Shown piece by piece: positions 44,760-52,772 of a stretch of DNA of 64,000 nucleotides. This DNA comes from SXXZ01 sp041177965 (GTDB lineage: Bacteria; Verrucomicrobiota; Verrucomicrobiia; Limisphaerales; UBA9464), in contig JBEGWF010000102.1 of assembly GCA_041177965.1 (NCBI GenBank), positions 1 through 64,000 of the forward strand, written 5' to 3'. The position numbers and the translations under genes are program-made. Every line of letters begins with the position of its first letter. Within the stretch, counting starts at the first letter, position 1. The notes beneath the pieces are model-generated. The model searched no databases and had not been told where the DNA came from. It saw only the letters and a program-made list of their open reading frames with translations.

Positions 44760-45476
44760 TCAATCGGGGGGGCGGGCGATGTTCTCGCCCCGATCCACCC
44801 GGGCCTTCAGCAGCGAAGCCGAGACCGAGGACACGTGACCGCAGGCCATCAATTCGTTGGCCCGCCCCGAGTCGTGCCTCGGTGCGGCCGATCCGGCGCC
44901 ATGGCGGTCGGGTTGGATGTCCGCCAGCACCGCATCCCAGCCACCCTGGACCCAATTGCGCGAATGGGTGTGATCATTGGAAAGACCGGGTTCCTTGTCG
45001 GTCGCCACTTCGAAGAGGGTGATCGTGTCGGTGGGATTCTTCAATGTGTCCATCCGGCGGTAGGACTCGGTGACTCCACCGAACGGGCTGATCAGGTCCA
45101 CCATCACGTATTCGTTGGGGATGTAACTGGAGGCCTGATGGGTGAGGCGGGCCTTGCGGAAGGGGTCGGAGGGACAGGCCCGGATGGCATCCACGTTTCC
45201 CACGTACGGCCGCAGGGTGAAGATCCAGGATCGGTTGGTGGCGGAGGTGCCGTGGGTCGTCTCCGGGAAGTATCCCCCGTGATCATCGGCATACATCTGG
45301 ATGCCCAGGCCCAATTGGTGCAGCCCCGACATGCAGGAGGCCGCGCGGGCCCTGGCCTGGGCCTTGGCCAGGGCGGGCAACAGGAGCCCGGCCAGGATCG
45401 CGATGATGGCGATGACCACCAACAGCTCGATCAAGGTGAATGCCCGCCGATTCCCATGGGAGCCCAAGATTTGCAA
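44760..45476 (-). CDS. prepilin-type N-terminal cleavage/methylation domain protein (type II pseudopilin-like)
   Basis: 238 residues. Type IV pilin-like leader: basic NRR, then A/FTLIELLVVIAIIAILAGLLLPALAKAQARA, with the Glu at +5 of the cleaved chain. The C-terminal part (GLHQLGLGIQMYADDHGGYFP, ACPSDPFRKAR, GHVSSVSASLL) is the PulG/DUF1559-type globular domain common in PVC bacteria. No ATG is available; the in-frame TGA lies just upstream, so the start must be TTG at 45476 or TTG at 45467. It heads a three-gene cluster with the TIGR03769-like protein and the His-rich lipoprotein. Confidence 0.87.
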   Translation of the reverse strand: MQILGSHGNRRAFTLIELLVVIAIIAILAGLLLPALAKAQARARAASCMSGLHQLGLGIQMYADDHGGYFPETTHGTSATNRSWIFTLRPYVGNVDAIRACPSDPFRKARLTHQASSYIPNEYVMVDLISPFGGVTESYRRMDTLKNPTDTITLFEVATDKEPGLSNDHTHSRNWVQGGWDAVLADIQPDRHGAGSAAPRHDSGRANELMACGHVSSVSASLLKARVDRGENIARPPD

Positions 45477-45489
45477 ATCGATTGCAAAT
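45469..45489. promoter_or_regulatory. AT-rich palindrome and direct repeat at the pseudopilin start
   Basis: ATTTGCAAAT (45469-45478) is a perfect palindrome and is followed two bases later by ATTGCAAAT. In a ~66% GC region this is conspicuous. It overlaps the TTG start codon of the pseudopilin gene, so it could be an operator or simply reflect an AT-rich leader. Confidence 0.3.
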
Positions 45490-45569
45490 AATCAGTTCAA
45501 CGCCGCCACCGCAAACAAAAACCCCTCGCCCCCGACTCTTCAGCAACCCATCGGCGCTCCGATCCAATG

Positions 45570-45680
45570 GAGTGACAGGTTCAATACCGACCGCGGATAC
45601 GGATGTCTGGTGACCCGGTGCCCAACCGAGGAACCTTGAAGACTCGAAAACCCCGTAGAAAATAGAGTGACAGGTTCAAT
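45570..45680 (+). repeat. short direct repeat, two copies 95 bp apart
   Basis: GAGTGACAGGTTCAAT is found at 45570-45585 and 45665-45680, each followed by a similar RYCGAYCG. The ~300 bp between the pseudopilin start and the cupin start hold nothing else recognisable. Confidence 0.7.
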
Positions 45681-45775
45681 GTCGATCGGTGGGGGTGGGT
45701 TCGGGCTTCCGGTGGGAGCCTAGGACGGGTAGCTTCGGGGCATTCCCCGAGGGTCGGGGAAACCGGACGATTCCC

Positions 45776-46198
45776 ATGAGCCATTCCGCCCCGCCTTCCC
45801 GCCGCTTCATCACCACCGCCGAGGCCTTGAAAGAGGATTTCAAGGGGCGGACCAACTATTGGTTGTGTCGGCCGGAGATCGCCGATGCCAAGGACCTGCA
45901 GCTGTGTCGGGCGGTGTTGCCGTCCGGAGAAGGTCACCCGTTCCACACCCATCCGGAGTTGGAGGAGATCATCTACGTGCTCGAGGGGCGGGTGGAGCAG
46001 TGGGTGGAGACCGAGAAACGCATGCTCCAACCCGGGGAGGTCGCGCACATCCCCGCCGGAGTGGTGCACGCCACCTTCAACCCGACCGGCGCCGATGCCG
46101 TGATCCTCGCCATCCTTTCGCCGGCGAAATCCCAGGGACCCTTCATGGTCGATGTGAGCGGAGAAGAGCCCTGGAAATCCATCCGCAACCCCGGCTGA
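45776..46198 (+). CDS. cupin domain protein
   Basis: 140 residues from the ATG giving MSHSAPPSRRF. A single small cupin: motif 1 GHPFHTHPELEEIIYVLEGRVEQWVE (two His and a Glu as metal ligands) and motif 2 PGEVAHIPAGVVHATFN (third His). Family members range from dioxygenases and isomerases to sensors, so no activity is assigned. Converges on the DUF309 gene, stop to stop 11 bp apart. Confidence 0.9.
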   Translation: MSHSAPPSRRFITTAEALKEDFKGRTNYWLCRPEIADAKDLQLCRAVLPSGEGHPFHTHPELEEIIYVLEGRVEQWVETEKRMLQPGEVAHIPAGVVHATFNPTGADAVILAILSPAKSQGPFMVDVSGEEPWKSIRNPG

Positions 46199-46209
46199 AC
46201 CTCCAGGGA

Positions 46210-46635
46210 TCAGGCGGGTCCGAGGTGGATCCGAGGGGGCGGACGCAGCGTCAACGGGTTGGTTTGGAATCCGGACGATTCGATGTCGCGGCGCCACGAC
46301 GCGATGTCCGTCAGCGATGCCTGAAGGTCCAATCTCTGGTGAAGGGAGGGGTAGCGCCTGAGGTTGGCGGCGGCGAGATCGAAGAGCGCCACCGCGGGAC
46401 GGAGTCGGCCCTTCTGGAGGTGCACGAAGGCCCCGGCCCACTGGATCAGTCCCTTGTAGAAGGCGTGGTTGGATCCGGTCCTGCCCTCGGAGAGCCACAA
46501 CTCCTCGAGGACGTCGTGGGCTTCGAAGTAGAGCCCCTGGTTGAAACAACGGAAGAAACCCGCGTAGTGCAAAGGCAGTCCCTCGGCATCGAGGTCGGCC
46601 AGCAGGGCGGCGATCTGTGGGCTTTTGCGGCTCAC
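46210..46635 (-). CDS. DUF309 domain-containing protein
   Basis: 141 residues from GTG 46635, which overlaps the stop of the upstream cupin gene as GTGA. The family's core is visible: AGFFRCFNQGLYFEAHDVLEELWL, SNHAFYKGLIQWAGAFVHLQKGRLRPAVALFDLAAANLRRYP. All-helical, function unknown. The reading frame continues far upstream, but only as an Arg/Pro-rich shadow of the cupin and pstC regions. Confidence 0.85.
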   Translation of the reverse strand: MSRKSPQIAALLADLDAEGLPLHYAGFFRCFNQGLYFEAHDVLEELWLSEGRTGSNHAFYKGLIQWAGAFVHLQKGRLRPAVALFDLAAANLRRYPSLHQRLDLQASLTDIASWRRDIESSGFQTNPLTLRPPPRIHLGPA

Positions 46636-46964
46636 GGGGAGACGGTCAGGGGCCCGTTGAATCGGGTCAGCGAGAGAACCTCGGTCCGGGCATGATGGGG
46701 ACCGTGTCGGATGCCCCGAGGCGCTTGCAGGATCGAACCCGGACCGAAAGTCTGGCCGTCTTCGACCCATTCCCCGGAGATCACGCACACCCACTCGTCG
46801 GCCTCCGGGTGCACGTGGGCGGGAACAGTGATGCCGGAGTGGAATCGGCGGAGGACGGTGACCCCCCCGGTGGCGGCATCCTTCTCGAGGATCGACAGTT
46901 CCACCCCCGGATAGGGCCCGGGCACCCAGGTCATCGACTCGAGGGTTCGTGTGTTCGGAAACAT
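46632..46964 (-). CDS. small cupin (ChrR/quercetinase-like)
   Basis: 110 residues. Cupin motif 1 PAHVHPEADEWVCVISGEWVEDG and motif 2 GSILQAPRGIRHGP; the front part (VPGPYPGVELSILEKDAATGGVTVLRRF) is typical of ChrR-like cupins. Translationally coupled to the DUF309 gene by a 4-bp overlap. Distinct from the other cupin at 45776-46198. Confidence 0.85.
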   Translation of the reverse strand: MFPNTRTLESMTWVPGPYPGVELSILEKDAATGGVTVLRRFHSGITVPAHVHPEADEWVCVISGEWVEDGQTFGPGSILQAPRGIRHGPHHARTEVLSLTRFNGPLTVSP

Positions 46965-47080
46965 CGCCCCCTACTTTGGGCCGCATCGGTCGGAGTGCCA
47001 AGAGGGCGATGGGCCCATCGGGTCCTGAGTGACATTTCTTTTCGGGTCGACGCTTTCCAATCCGGCCCCGAGGACCGACG

Positions 47081-48085
47081 ATGCGACGGTTCGCCGAGTC
47101 CTGGATGAATCCAGTCCCCCAGAAGCCCGATGCTCGATTCCTGGAGTCGGCGGCATTCCGCCGTCGGTCCGCAATGCAGGACGTCTGGGCCGCCCGGGTG
47201 ATCACCGTGGGCGCGGCCGCGGTCGGTTTGGCGACGTTCCTGCTGTTCGTGTTCCTGGCCCTGGAGGCGGGTCCATGGTGGCCCGGAGAGCAGGCCTCGC
47301 CCCGCGCGACCGACGGGCTTTGGCTCCTTCCGGCGCGTGCCGCCGGCGACCCCGCCAGCCCGATGCCTTCCCGCGATCCGTCAACCGCTCCGGCCCATTC
47401 CGGCGCCCCGACGTTCTGGTGGGGTTCGGTGAAAGTGACCGGAATCGCGATGCTCGTGGCCGTTCCGTTGGCGATCGGTGCGGCGCTCCATGTGTCCCAC
47501 GGTGCTTCGCGTCGCAATCAAGCCCGGCTGAGGGCGGTCTTCGATGCCTTCCACGGCGTTCCCACGGTGGCGGTGGGATGCTTCGCCCTCGCGGTGCTGA
47601 CGCCGCTTTTGCGGAAGTTCACCGGCGCTTCATTCCCGCTCCAGGCGTCCGCGGTCGGGGTGGCGGTGGGCCTGGCCATCGTGCCGACGGTATTTTCGAT
47701 CGCCGCCGACGCCCTCGGTGAGGTGCCGCCGTCATGGGTGCGATCGGCGTGGGCCCTCGGTGCCACCCGTTGGGAGGCCGTGCGACACGTCGTGCTGCCG
47801 GCCGCGGCGCCGGGTCTGTGTGCCGCGATGTTGATCGGCATGGTCCAGACTCTGGGCGAGACGATCATCGTGATGATGGTCGGTGGCCGGGTGGCGGCCG
47901 CGGTCGGCCTCGAGGATCCGATGCTCACCGTGCCGGTGGCCTGGGCGTTCGAGCGGGGCGGCCCCCATCACCGTGGCCTGCTCCTCCCGGGACTCCTGCT
48001 GGTGCTCCTGTGCCTGTTCCTCCAGGGATTGGCCGGGTGGATCCGCCGTCGGAATGCCGCGCAGCGGCGGGAGGAGGGGACATGA
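47081..48085 (+). CDS. pstC: phosphate ABC transporter permease PstC
   Basis: 334 residues, or fewer if ATG 47105 or 47174 is the start. Inner-membrane permease of the high-affinity phosphate transporter. Six membrane segments, with the coupling-helix motif WALGATRWEAVRHVVLPAAAPG and the PstC-type stretch AFHGVPTVAVGCFALAVLTPLL, VGVAVGLAIVPTVFSIAADALGEVPPSW and LIGMVQTLGETIIVMMVGG. Overlaps pstA by ATGA. No phosphate-binding protein gene (pstS) and no recognisable Pho-box precedes it in the window. Confidence 0.92.
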   Translation: MRRFAESWMNPVPQKPDARFLESAAFRRRSAMQDVWAARVITVGAAAVGLATFLLFVFLALEAGPWWPGEQASPRATDGLWLLPARAAGDPASPMPSRDPSTAPAHSGAPTFWWGSVKVTGIAMLVAVPLAIGAALHVSHGASRRNQARLRAVFDAFHGVPTVAVGCFALAVLTPLLRKFTGASFPLQASAVGVAVGLAIVPTVFSIAADALGEVPPSWVRSAWALGATRWEAVRHVVLPAAAPGLCAAMLIGMVQTLGETIIVMMVGGRVAAAVGLEDPMLTVPVAWAFERGGPHHRGLLLPGLLLVLLCLFLQGLAGWIRRRNAAQRREEGT

Positions 48086-48999
48086 CCCGTCGTACTGCGG
48101 ACCGGTGTCTTGAGGTATCCACCGGCGTGGCGGCCTGGGGGTTGGCCATTCTTGCGATCGGACTGATCGCGGTCCTCAGCCTGATGGCATGGCCCCACCT
48201 TCCGGCGGCCTTGGGTGAACCAGGAACCGGGGCCCTCTCCGATCCTAGCGATCCGCGGCGTGCGTCCCTCGTCTCCCTCCTTCTCGGTACGGCAGCGCGA
48301 ACCCTGCTGATGTCCCTGATGCTGGTCCCCGCGGGCCTGCTCACGGGCATCTACCTGGCCGAATATGCGCCGCCGGGGGCCTGGTGGCCACGGGTGCTGC
48401 GCGGTGGGATCCGGGCGCTGGCCGGGGTGCCCGGCGTGGTCTTCGGCATGGTCGGACTCGGGTTCCTGGTCGGCGTCGTGGGCGGCGGAATCGATCGGAT
48501 CACCGGAGACCCCGCCTCTCCGGTCTGGGGTCGACCCGGCCTGGTGTGGGCATCGCTGACCTTGGCCTGGATGTCCCTGCCGGTGGTGGTCGAGGCCTCC
48601 GAGGACGCGCTGCGGTCGGTGCCCGACGGCCTCCGTTCGACGGCCCTTGCCCTCGGGGCCACCCGGTTCCAGGTCCTCCTGCGGATCCTGCTGCCGAACG
48701 CGCTTCCCGGGATGGCCGGTGGCATTCTCCGCGCCATCGGGAAGGCCTCCGGAGAAGTGGCACCGCTGCTCTTCACCGGGGCCGCGGTCGCGCCCGGCGG
48801 GGCGCTGGCCCTGAACGATCGTTTCCCGGACGTGGCCTTCGAGGTCTTCGCCCGGTCCATCACGGCGCCGGATGCCGAAGCCGGTCGCCCGCTGCTCCGG
48901 GTGGCCCTCTGGGCCCTCGTCTTCTGGTCCCTGATGGTGAATGCTGCCGCCACATACCTCCGTCGTCTTCCGGGCACCCCCCACGGAGAGCGCACCTGA
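48082..48999 (+). CDS. pstA: phosphate ABC transporter permease PstA
   Basis: 305 residues; start codon shares ATGA with the pstC stop. Partner permease of PstC. Shows the PstA pattern LLMSLMLVPAGLLTGIYLAEYAPPG, IRALAGVPGVVFGMVGLGFLV, ASLTLAWMSLPVVVEASEDALRSVPDGLRSTALALGATRFQVLLRILLPNALPGMAGGILRAIGKASGEVAPLLFTG. Followed by pstB after 4 bp. Confidence 0.94.
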   Translation: MTRRTADRCLEVSTGVAAWGLAILAIGLIAVLSLMAWPHLPAALGEPGTGALSDPSDPRRASLVSLLLGTAARTLLMSLMLVPAGLLTGIYLAEYAPPGAWWPRVLRGGIRALAGVPGVVFGMVGLGFLVGVVGGGIDRITGDPASPVWGRPGLVWASLTLAWMSLPVVVEASEDALRSVPDGLRSTALALGATRFQVLLRILLPNALPGMAGGILRAIGKASGEVAPLLFTGAAVAPGGALALNDRFPDVAFEVFARSITAPDAEAGRPLLRVALWALVFWSLMVNAAATYLRRLPGTPHGERT

Positions 49000-49003
49000 C
49001 ACC

Positions 49004-49777
49004 GTGAATCCCGAGGCTTTCCAGACACCGGCCCGCATCGAGATCCGGGACCTGTCCGTGGGTTACGGGTCGACCCGCGCCGTGCGATGCGTGTCTCTCA
49101 CCGCGCTCGAGGGCCGCATCACCGCACTGATCGGGCCCGGTGGTTCCGGCAAGTCCTCCCTGTTGCGGTGCCTAAACCGGATGAACGACCCGATTCCCGG
49201 GGCCCGTGTCGGCGGGACCTGCCGCGTCGGCGGCATCGACGTGCTCGATCCGGGGATCGATCTCCCGTGGTTGCGCCGACGGGTCGGCATGGTCTTCCAG
49301 GATTCGACCCCGTTCCCGCTGTCGGTCTTCGAAAACGTCGCGTTCGGCCTGCGTCTGGGGGGGTGTTCCGGATCCGAACTCGAGGAGCGGGTCTCCGCCG
49401 CGCTCCAGAAGGCGGATCTCTGGAAGGACCTCCGGGATCGGTTGCGCGACGATGCCCGGGGTCTCCCGGAAGGACGGAGGCGGCGGTTGTGCATCGCCCG
49501 GTCCTTGGCCGTCGATCCGGTGGTGCTGCTGGTCGACGAGCCTGCAGGAACCCTCGACCCCGTCTCCTCGGCGCAGATCGAGGAACTCATCCGCGGGCTC
49601 CGATCCGTCCATACCGTGGTCGTGGCCACCCGCGATCCGAGGATGGCGGCCCGGTTGTCCGACCAGACGGCCTTCCTGGACGAGGGCGTGCTGGTGGAGA
49701 TGGACGACACCGTCCGCCTGTTCTCGAGGCCCCGGGATCGGCGCACCGAGCGGTACCTGACCGGTGGTTTCAACTGA
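49004..49777 (+). CDS. pstB: PstB-like ABC ATPase with altered signature and H-loop
   Basis: 257 residues from GTG 49004 (GGAGAG upstream). Context and sequence (LLRCLNRMND, MVFQD, RLCIARSLA, IEELI, QTAFLDEGVLVE) identify PstB. Walker A GPGGSGKS (44-51), Q-loop Gln99 and Walker B with Glu179 are intact. Two catalytic elements differ from the family: the ABC signature, normally LSGGQ, reads LPEGR (154-158), and the switch His normally in VTHN is Arg210 (ATRDP). The D-loop is TLDP as expected. In characterised ABC ATPases these changes impair hydrolysis, so either this ATPase works unusually or the transporter is inactive or regulatory. The DNA around both sites reads cleanly, without a frameshift. 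Confidence 0.88.
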   Translation: MNPEAFQTPARIEIRDLSVGYGSTRAVRCVSLTALEGRITALIGPGGSGKSSLLRCLNRMNDPIPGARVGGTCRVGGIDVLDPGIDLPWLRRRVGMVFQDSTPFPLSVFENVAFGLRLGGCSGSELEERVSAALQKADLWKDLRDRLRDDARGLPEGRRRRLCIARSLAVDPVVLLVDEPAGTLDPVSSAQIEELIRGLRSVHTVVVATRDPRMAARLSDQTAFLDEGVLVEMDDTVRLFSRPRDRRTERYLTGGFN

Positions 49778-49870
49778 AGTGTCCGGATCCCGGAGTCCCG
49801 TACGGCCCTTCCGACTGCAGGGTCGATTCCATCGTTTCCAAACGCGGTCCGCCACGGCCCAATCACCCCG

Positions 49871-50548
49871 GTGACACCCTTGGAGCCGGAGATCACGCAT
49901 CTGAAAGACCTGTTGCTTCGCATGGCGGCGATGGCCGAGAGCCTGGTCGTCCGTTCGGTTCGCGCGCTGGTGGAGCGGGACGACGAACTGGCGCGCAGCG
50001 TGGCCGCGGGGGACGACGCCCTGGACCAGTTGGAGATGGAACTCGACGCCGCCGCCATAGCGCTGCTGACCAAAGGGCCCCTGGCGGGGCAGTTGAGGCT
50101 CATCACCGTGGTGATCAAGGTCACCCGCGACCTCGAGCGGATCGGGGACGAGTCCACCACCATCGCCCGGCGCGCCCTGGAACTGGGGCGCGAGCCGCAG
50201 CTCAAACCCTACGAGGACATTCCGGGGATGTCGCAGATGGCGGTCGAGATGCTCCGGGATGCCCTGGACGCCTTCGTCCACGGAGACACCGTCCGGGCTC
50301 GGGCGGTGATTCCGCGCGACAAGGAGGTCGATGCGCTCAACCGATCGCTGCGGCGCGAATTGACCGCATGGATGACCGGCGATCCGGCGGCGATCGGCCG
50401 CTGCCTTCACCTGATGACCATCAGCAAGGCGCTGGAACGGATCGCCGACCATGCGAAGAACATCGCCGAGGAGGCCGTGTATCTCTACGAGGCCCGGGAC
50501 ATCCGCCACCCGGGAGATCCGGACGAGACCGGTGCCGTGGTCGCCTGA
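49871..50548 (+). CDS. phoU: phosphate signalling protein PhoU
   Basis: 225 residues, GTG start. Two PhoU three-helix repeats: LKDLLLRMAAMAESLVVRSVRALVERDDELA with TKGPLAGQLRLITVVIKVTRDLERIGDES, and a second set ending LHLMTISKALERIADHAKNIAEEAVYLYE. The metal-binding E/D-rich motifs RIGDES and RIADHAKN are present. It normally links Pst transport to the PhoR-PhoB two-component system; no phoR or phoB is in the window. 93 bp after pstB, and followed by a terminator. Confidence 0.95.
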   Translation: MTPLEPEITHLKDLLLRMAAMAESLVVRSVRALVERDDELARSVAAGDDALDQLEMELDAAAIALLTKGPLAGQLRLITVVIKVTRDLERIGDESTTIARRALELGREPQLKPYEDIPGMSQMAVEMLRDALDAFVHGDTVRARAVIPRDKEVDALNRSLRRELTAWMTGDPAAIGRCLHLMTISKALERIADHAKNIAEEAVYLYEARDIRHPGDPDETGAVVA

Positions 50549-50679
50549 ACCTCGACTGCGGTGGACCCGGTTTCGGGAGGCGGGGTCGCCGGTCGTACGG
50601 CAGGCTCGGCGAGGGATCCTGCGACGTTGACCCCGGAGAAGCGCCGCCCTAGGGTGTTCACGCTGTCATCGGAACGTGG

Positions 50680-50710
50680 GGCCCTGACGTGACTTCAGTC
50701 GGGGCCTTTT
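50680..50710 (+). terminator. Rho-independent terminator between phoU and purA
   Basis: GGCCCTGAC (50680-50688), nine-base loop GTGACTTCA, GTCGGGGCC (50698-50706), then TTTT. The stem pairs at all nine positions with one G-U. It ends the pst-phoU transcript or could attenuate purA, whose start is 25 bp further on. Confidence 0.75.
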
Positions 50711-50734
50711 GCTGTTCACGGTGGGCGTTCATCC

Positions 50735-52006
50735 ATGGCAAACGTGATTCTCGTCGGCGCCCAGTGGGGCGACGAAGGCAAGGGCAAGATCATCGACGTC
50801 CTCACCGAGCAATCGGAGGTGGTGGTCCGCACCCAGGGGGGCAACAACGCGGGCCACACGGTCTTCGTGGGCAAGGACAAGTACGTCCTGCACCTGATTC
50901 CCAGCGGCATCCTGCGGCCCAACAAGGTGTGCGTGATCGGCAACGGCGTGGTCATGGACCCCGTGGGCCTGGTCAAGGAACTCGACGGCCTGGCCAAGCT
51001 GGGCGTCTCGGTCACGCCCGACAATTTCCGCATCTCCGAGACGGCCCATGTGGTGTTCCCGTGGCACCGCGAGCTCGACGGCGCCCGCGAGGCGCAGAAG
51101 GGCGACAACAAGATCGGCACCACCAAGCGCGGCATCGGCCCCACCTACGGCGACAAGGTCGCCCGCGTGGGCTTCCGCGTGCTGGACCTGATCCACCGCG
51201 AGCGGTTCCCGGTGCAGTTGCGCGCGCGCCTGGCCGAGAACAACGCGGTGATCCAGTCCCTCGGGGGCACGCCGCTCGATTACGATCAGGTGCTGGCCGA
51301 GTACACGGCCGCCGCCGATCGCCTGCGCCCGTTCGTCATCAACACGGTGGTGTACCTGCACGAGGTGACCCAGCGGGGGGGCAACATCCTGTTCGAGGGA
51401 GCCCAGGGCACCTTCCTGGACATCGACCATGGCACCTATCCGTTCGTGACCTCGTCGAACACCACGTCTGGCGGCGCCTGCACGGGTTCTGGCGTGCCGC
51501 CGAACCGCATGGACAAGGTGATCGGCGTGCTCAAGGCCTACACCACCCGCGTCGGTGGCGGTCCGCTGCCGACCGAGAGCGCCGAGGTGAGCGACCTGCT
51601 GCACGGCATGGGTCGCGAGTTCGGTTCGACCACCGGCCGCGCCCGGCGCTGTGGTTGGTTCGACGCCGTGGCCACCCGCCATGCCACCATGGTCAACGGC
51701 ATCGACGAACTGGCCATCACCAACATCGACGGCCTCGATTCCCTGAAGACGCTGCAGGTCTGCGTGGCCTACCGCGCCGACGGTCAGACCCTGCGCCATT
51801 TCCCGGCCGACCACGAGATCCTCGCCCGCTGCGAGCCGGTGTACGAGACCTTCCCCGGGTGGGAGGTCTCCACCGAGCAGGCCACCCGCTGGGAAGACCT
51901 GCCGCTCAATTGCCGCAATTATCTGCTGGCCATCTCGCAGATGACCGGCGCCCGCCTGACCATCGCCAGCGTGGGGCCGGCCCGGGCGCAGACCCTGTTC
52001 GTCTGA
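50735..52006 (+). CDS. purA: adenylosuccinate synthetase
   Basis: 423 residues. Makes adenylosuccinate from IMP, Asp and GTP in purine synthesis. The GTP loop WGDEGKGK (11-18) with the catalytic D13 and H41 (GGNNAGHTV) stands exactly where it is in characterised PurA. Further: GNGVVMDPVGL, KIGTTKRGIGPTYGDK, ILFEGAQGTFLDIDHGTYPFVTSSNTTSGG, and the GTP-specificity region near the C-terminus. Followed 10 bp later by uppS, likely one transcript. Confidence 0.98.
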   Translation: MANVILVGAQWGDEGKGKIIDVLTEQSEVVVRTQGGNNAGHTVFVGKDKYVLHLIPSGILRPNKVCVIGNGVVMDPVGLVKELDGLAKLGVSVTPDNFRISETAHVVFPWHRELDGAREAQKGDNKIGTTKRGIGPTYGDKVARVGFRVLDLIHRERFPVQLRARLAENNAVIQSLGGTPLDYDQVLAEYTAAADRLRPFVINTVVYLHEVTQRGGNILFEGAQGTFLDIDHGTYPFVTSSNTTSGGACTGSGVPPNRMDKVIGVLKAYTTRVGGGPLPTESAEVSDLLHGMGREFGSTTGRARRCGWFDAVATRHATMVNGIDELAITNIDGLDSLKTLQVCVAYRADGQTLRHFPADHEILARCEPVYETFPGWEVSTEQATRWEDLPLNCRNYLLAISQMTGARLTIASVGPARAQTLFV

Positions 52007-52016
52007 GGAATCCTCC

Positions 52017-52751
52017 GTGAGCGCCGAGCCCAAGTTGTCCGCGGCGGCCCAGGCCAACCTGCCGACGCATGTCGCCGTCATCATGGACGGCAATGGACGG
52101 TGGGCCAAGCAGCGCGGGTTGCCGCGGGTCGAGGGGCACCGCAACGGGGTGGAGTCGGTCCGGACCATCGTCCGGGCCGCGGGCGAGCTGGGGATCAAGT
52201 ATCTCACGCTCTACGCCTTCTCGGTGGAGAACTGGAACCGGCCGAAGGACGAGGTCGACACCCTGATGAAGTACCTCGCCCGGTTCCTGAAGAACGAGAT
52301 CGGCGAGCTGAACCGGAACAACGTGCGCCTCGAGGCCATCGGCCAGATCTGGCGCCTCCCGGAGGCCGTGCAGGAGCAGTTGGCCAAGACACGGGCCGCG
52401 TTGGCCAAGAACAACGGCCTGACGCTGATCCTGGCCCTCAGCTACGGAGGGCGGACCGAACTGATCGAGGCCACGCGCGCCATCGCCGAGAAGGTGAAGA
52501 CAGGGGCGCTCGATCCGGCCGAGATCAACGAGCGGGTGGTGTCCGAGCACCTGTACACCCGCCACTGGCCCGATCCCGACCTGATGATCCGCACCAGCGG
52601 AGAGATGCGCATCAGCAACTTCCTGCTGTGGCAGTTGAGCTATGCGGAGTTCGTGATCACCCAGACCTTGTGGCCGGAGTTCCGCAAGGCGCACCTGTGC
52701 GAGGCGCTGGAGGAATACGCGCGTCGGCACCGCCGTTTCGGCGGAGTCTGA
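52017..52751 (+). CDS. uppS: isoprenyl transferase (undecaprenyl diphosphate synthase)
   Basis: 244 residues, GTG start. Builds the C55 lipid carrier for peptidoglycan and surface polysaccharides from isopentenyl and farnesyl diphosphates. The cis-prenyltransferase blocks are complete: MDGNGRWAK with catalytic D24, GHRNGVESVRTIV, YLTLYAFSVENWNRPKDEV, LALSYGGRTELIEA and PDLMIRTSGEMRISNFLLWQLSYAEFVIT. Directly downstream of purA. Confidence 0.98.
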   Translation: MSAEPKLSAAAQANLPTHVAVIMDGNGRWAKQRGLPRVEGHRNGVESVRTIVRAAGELGIKYLTLYAFSVENWNRPKDEVDTLMKYLARFLKNEIGELNRNNVRLEAIGQIWRLPEAVQEQLAKTRAALAKNNGLTLILALSYGGRTELIEATRAIAEKVKTGALDPAEINERVVSEHLYTRHWPDPDLMIRTSGEMRISNFLLWQLSYAEFVITQTLWPEFRKAHLCEALEEYARRHRRFGGV

Positions 52752-52772
52752 TCGGGCTGGACGCCCCGGATT

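Noticed and set aside
47081..48085. Alternative reading of pstC/pstA as a molybdate or sulfate transporter
   Set aside because: PhoU and the PstB-type LLRCLNRMND block place the operon with phosphate systems, despite the altered ATPase motifs.
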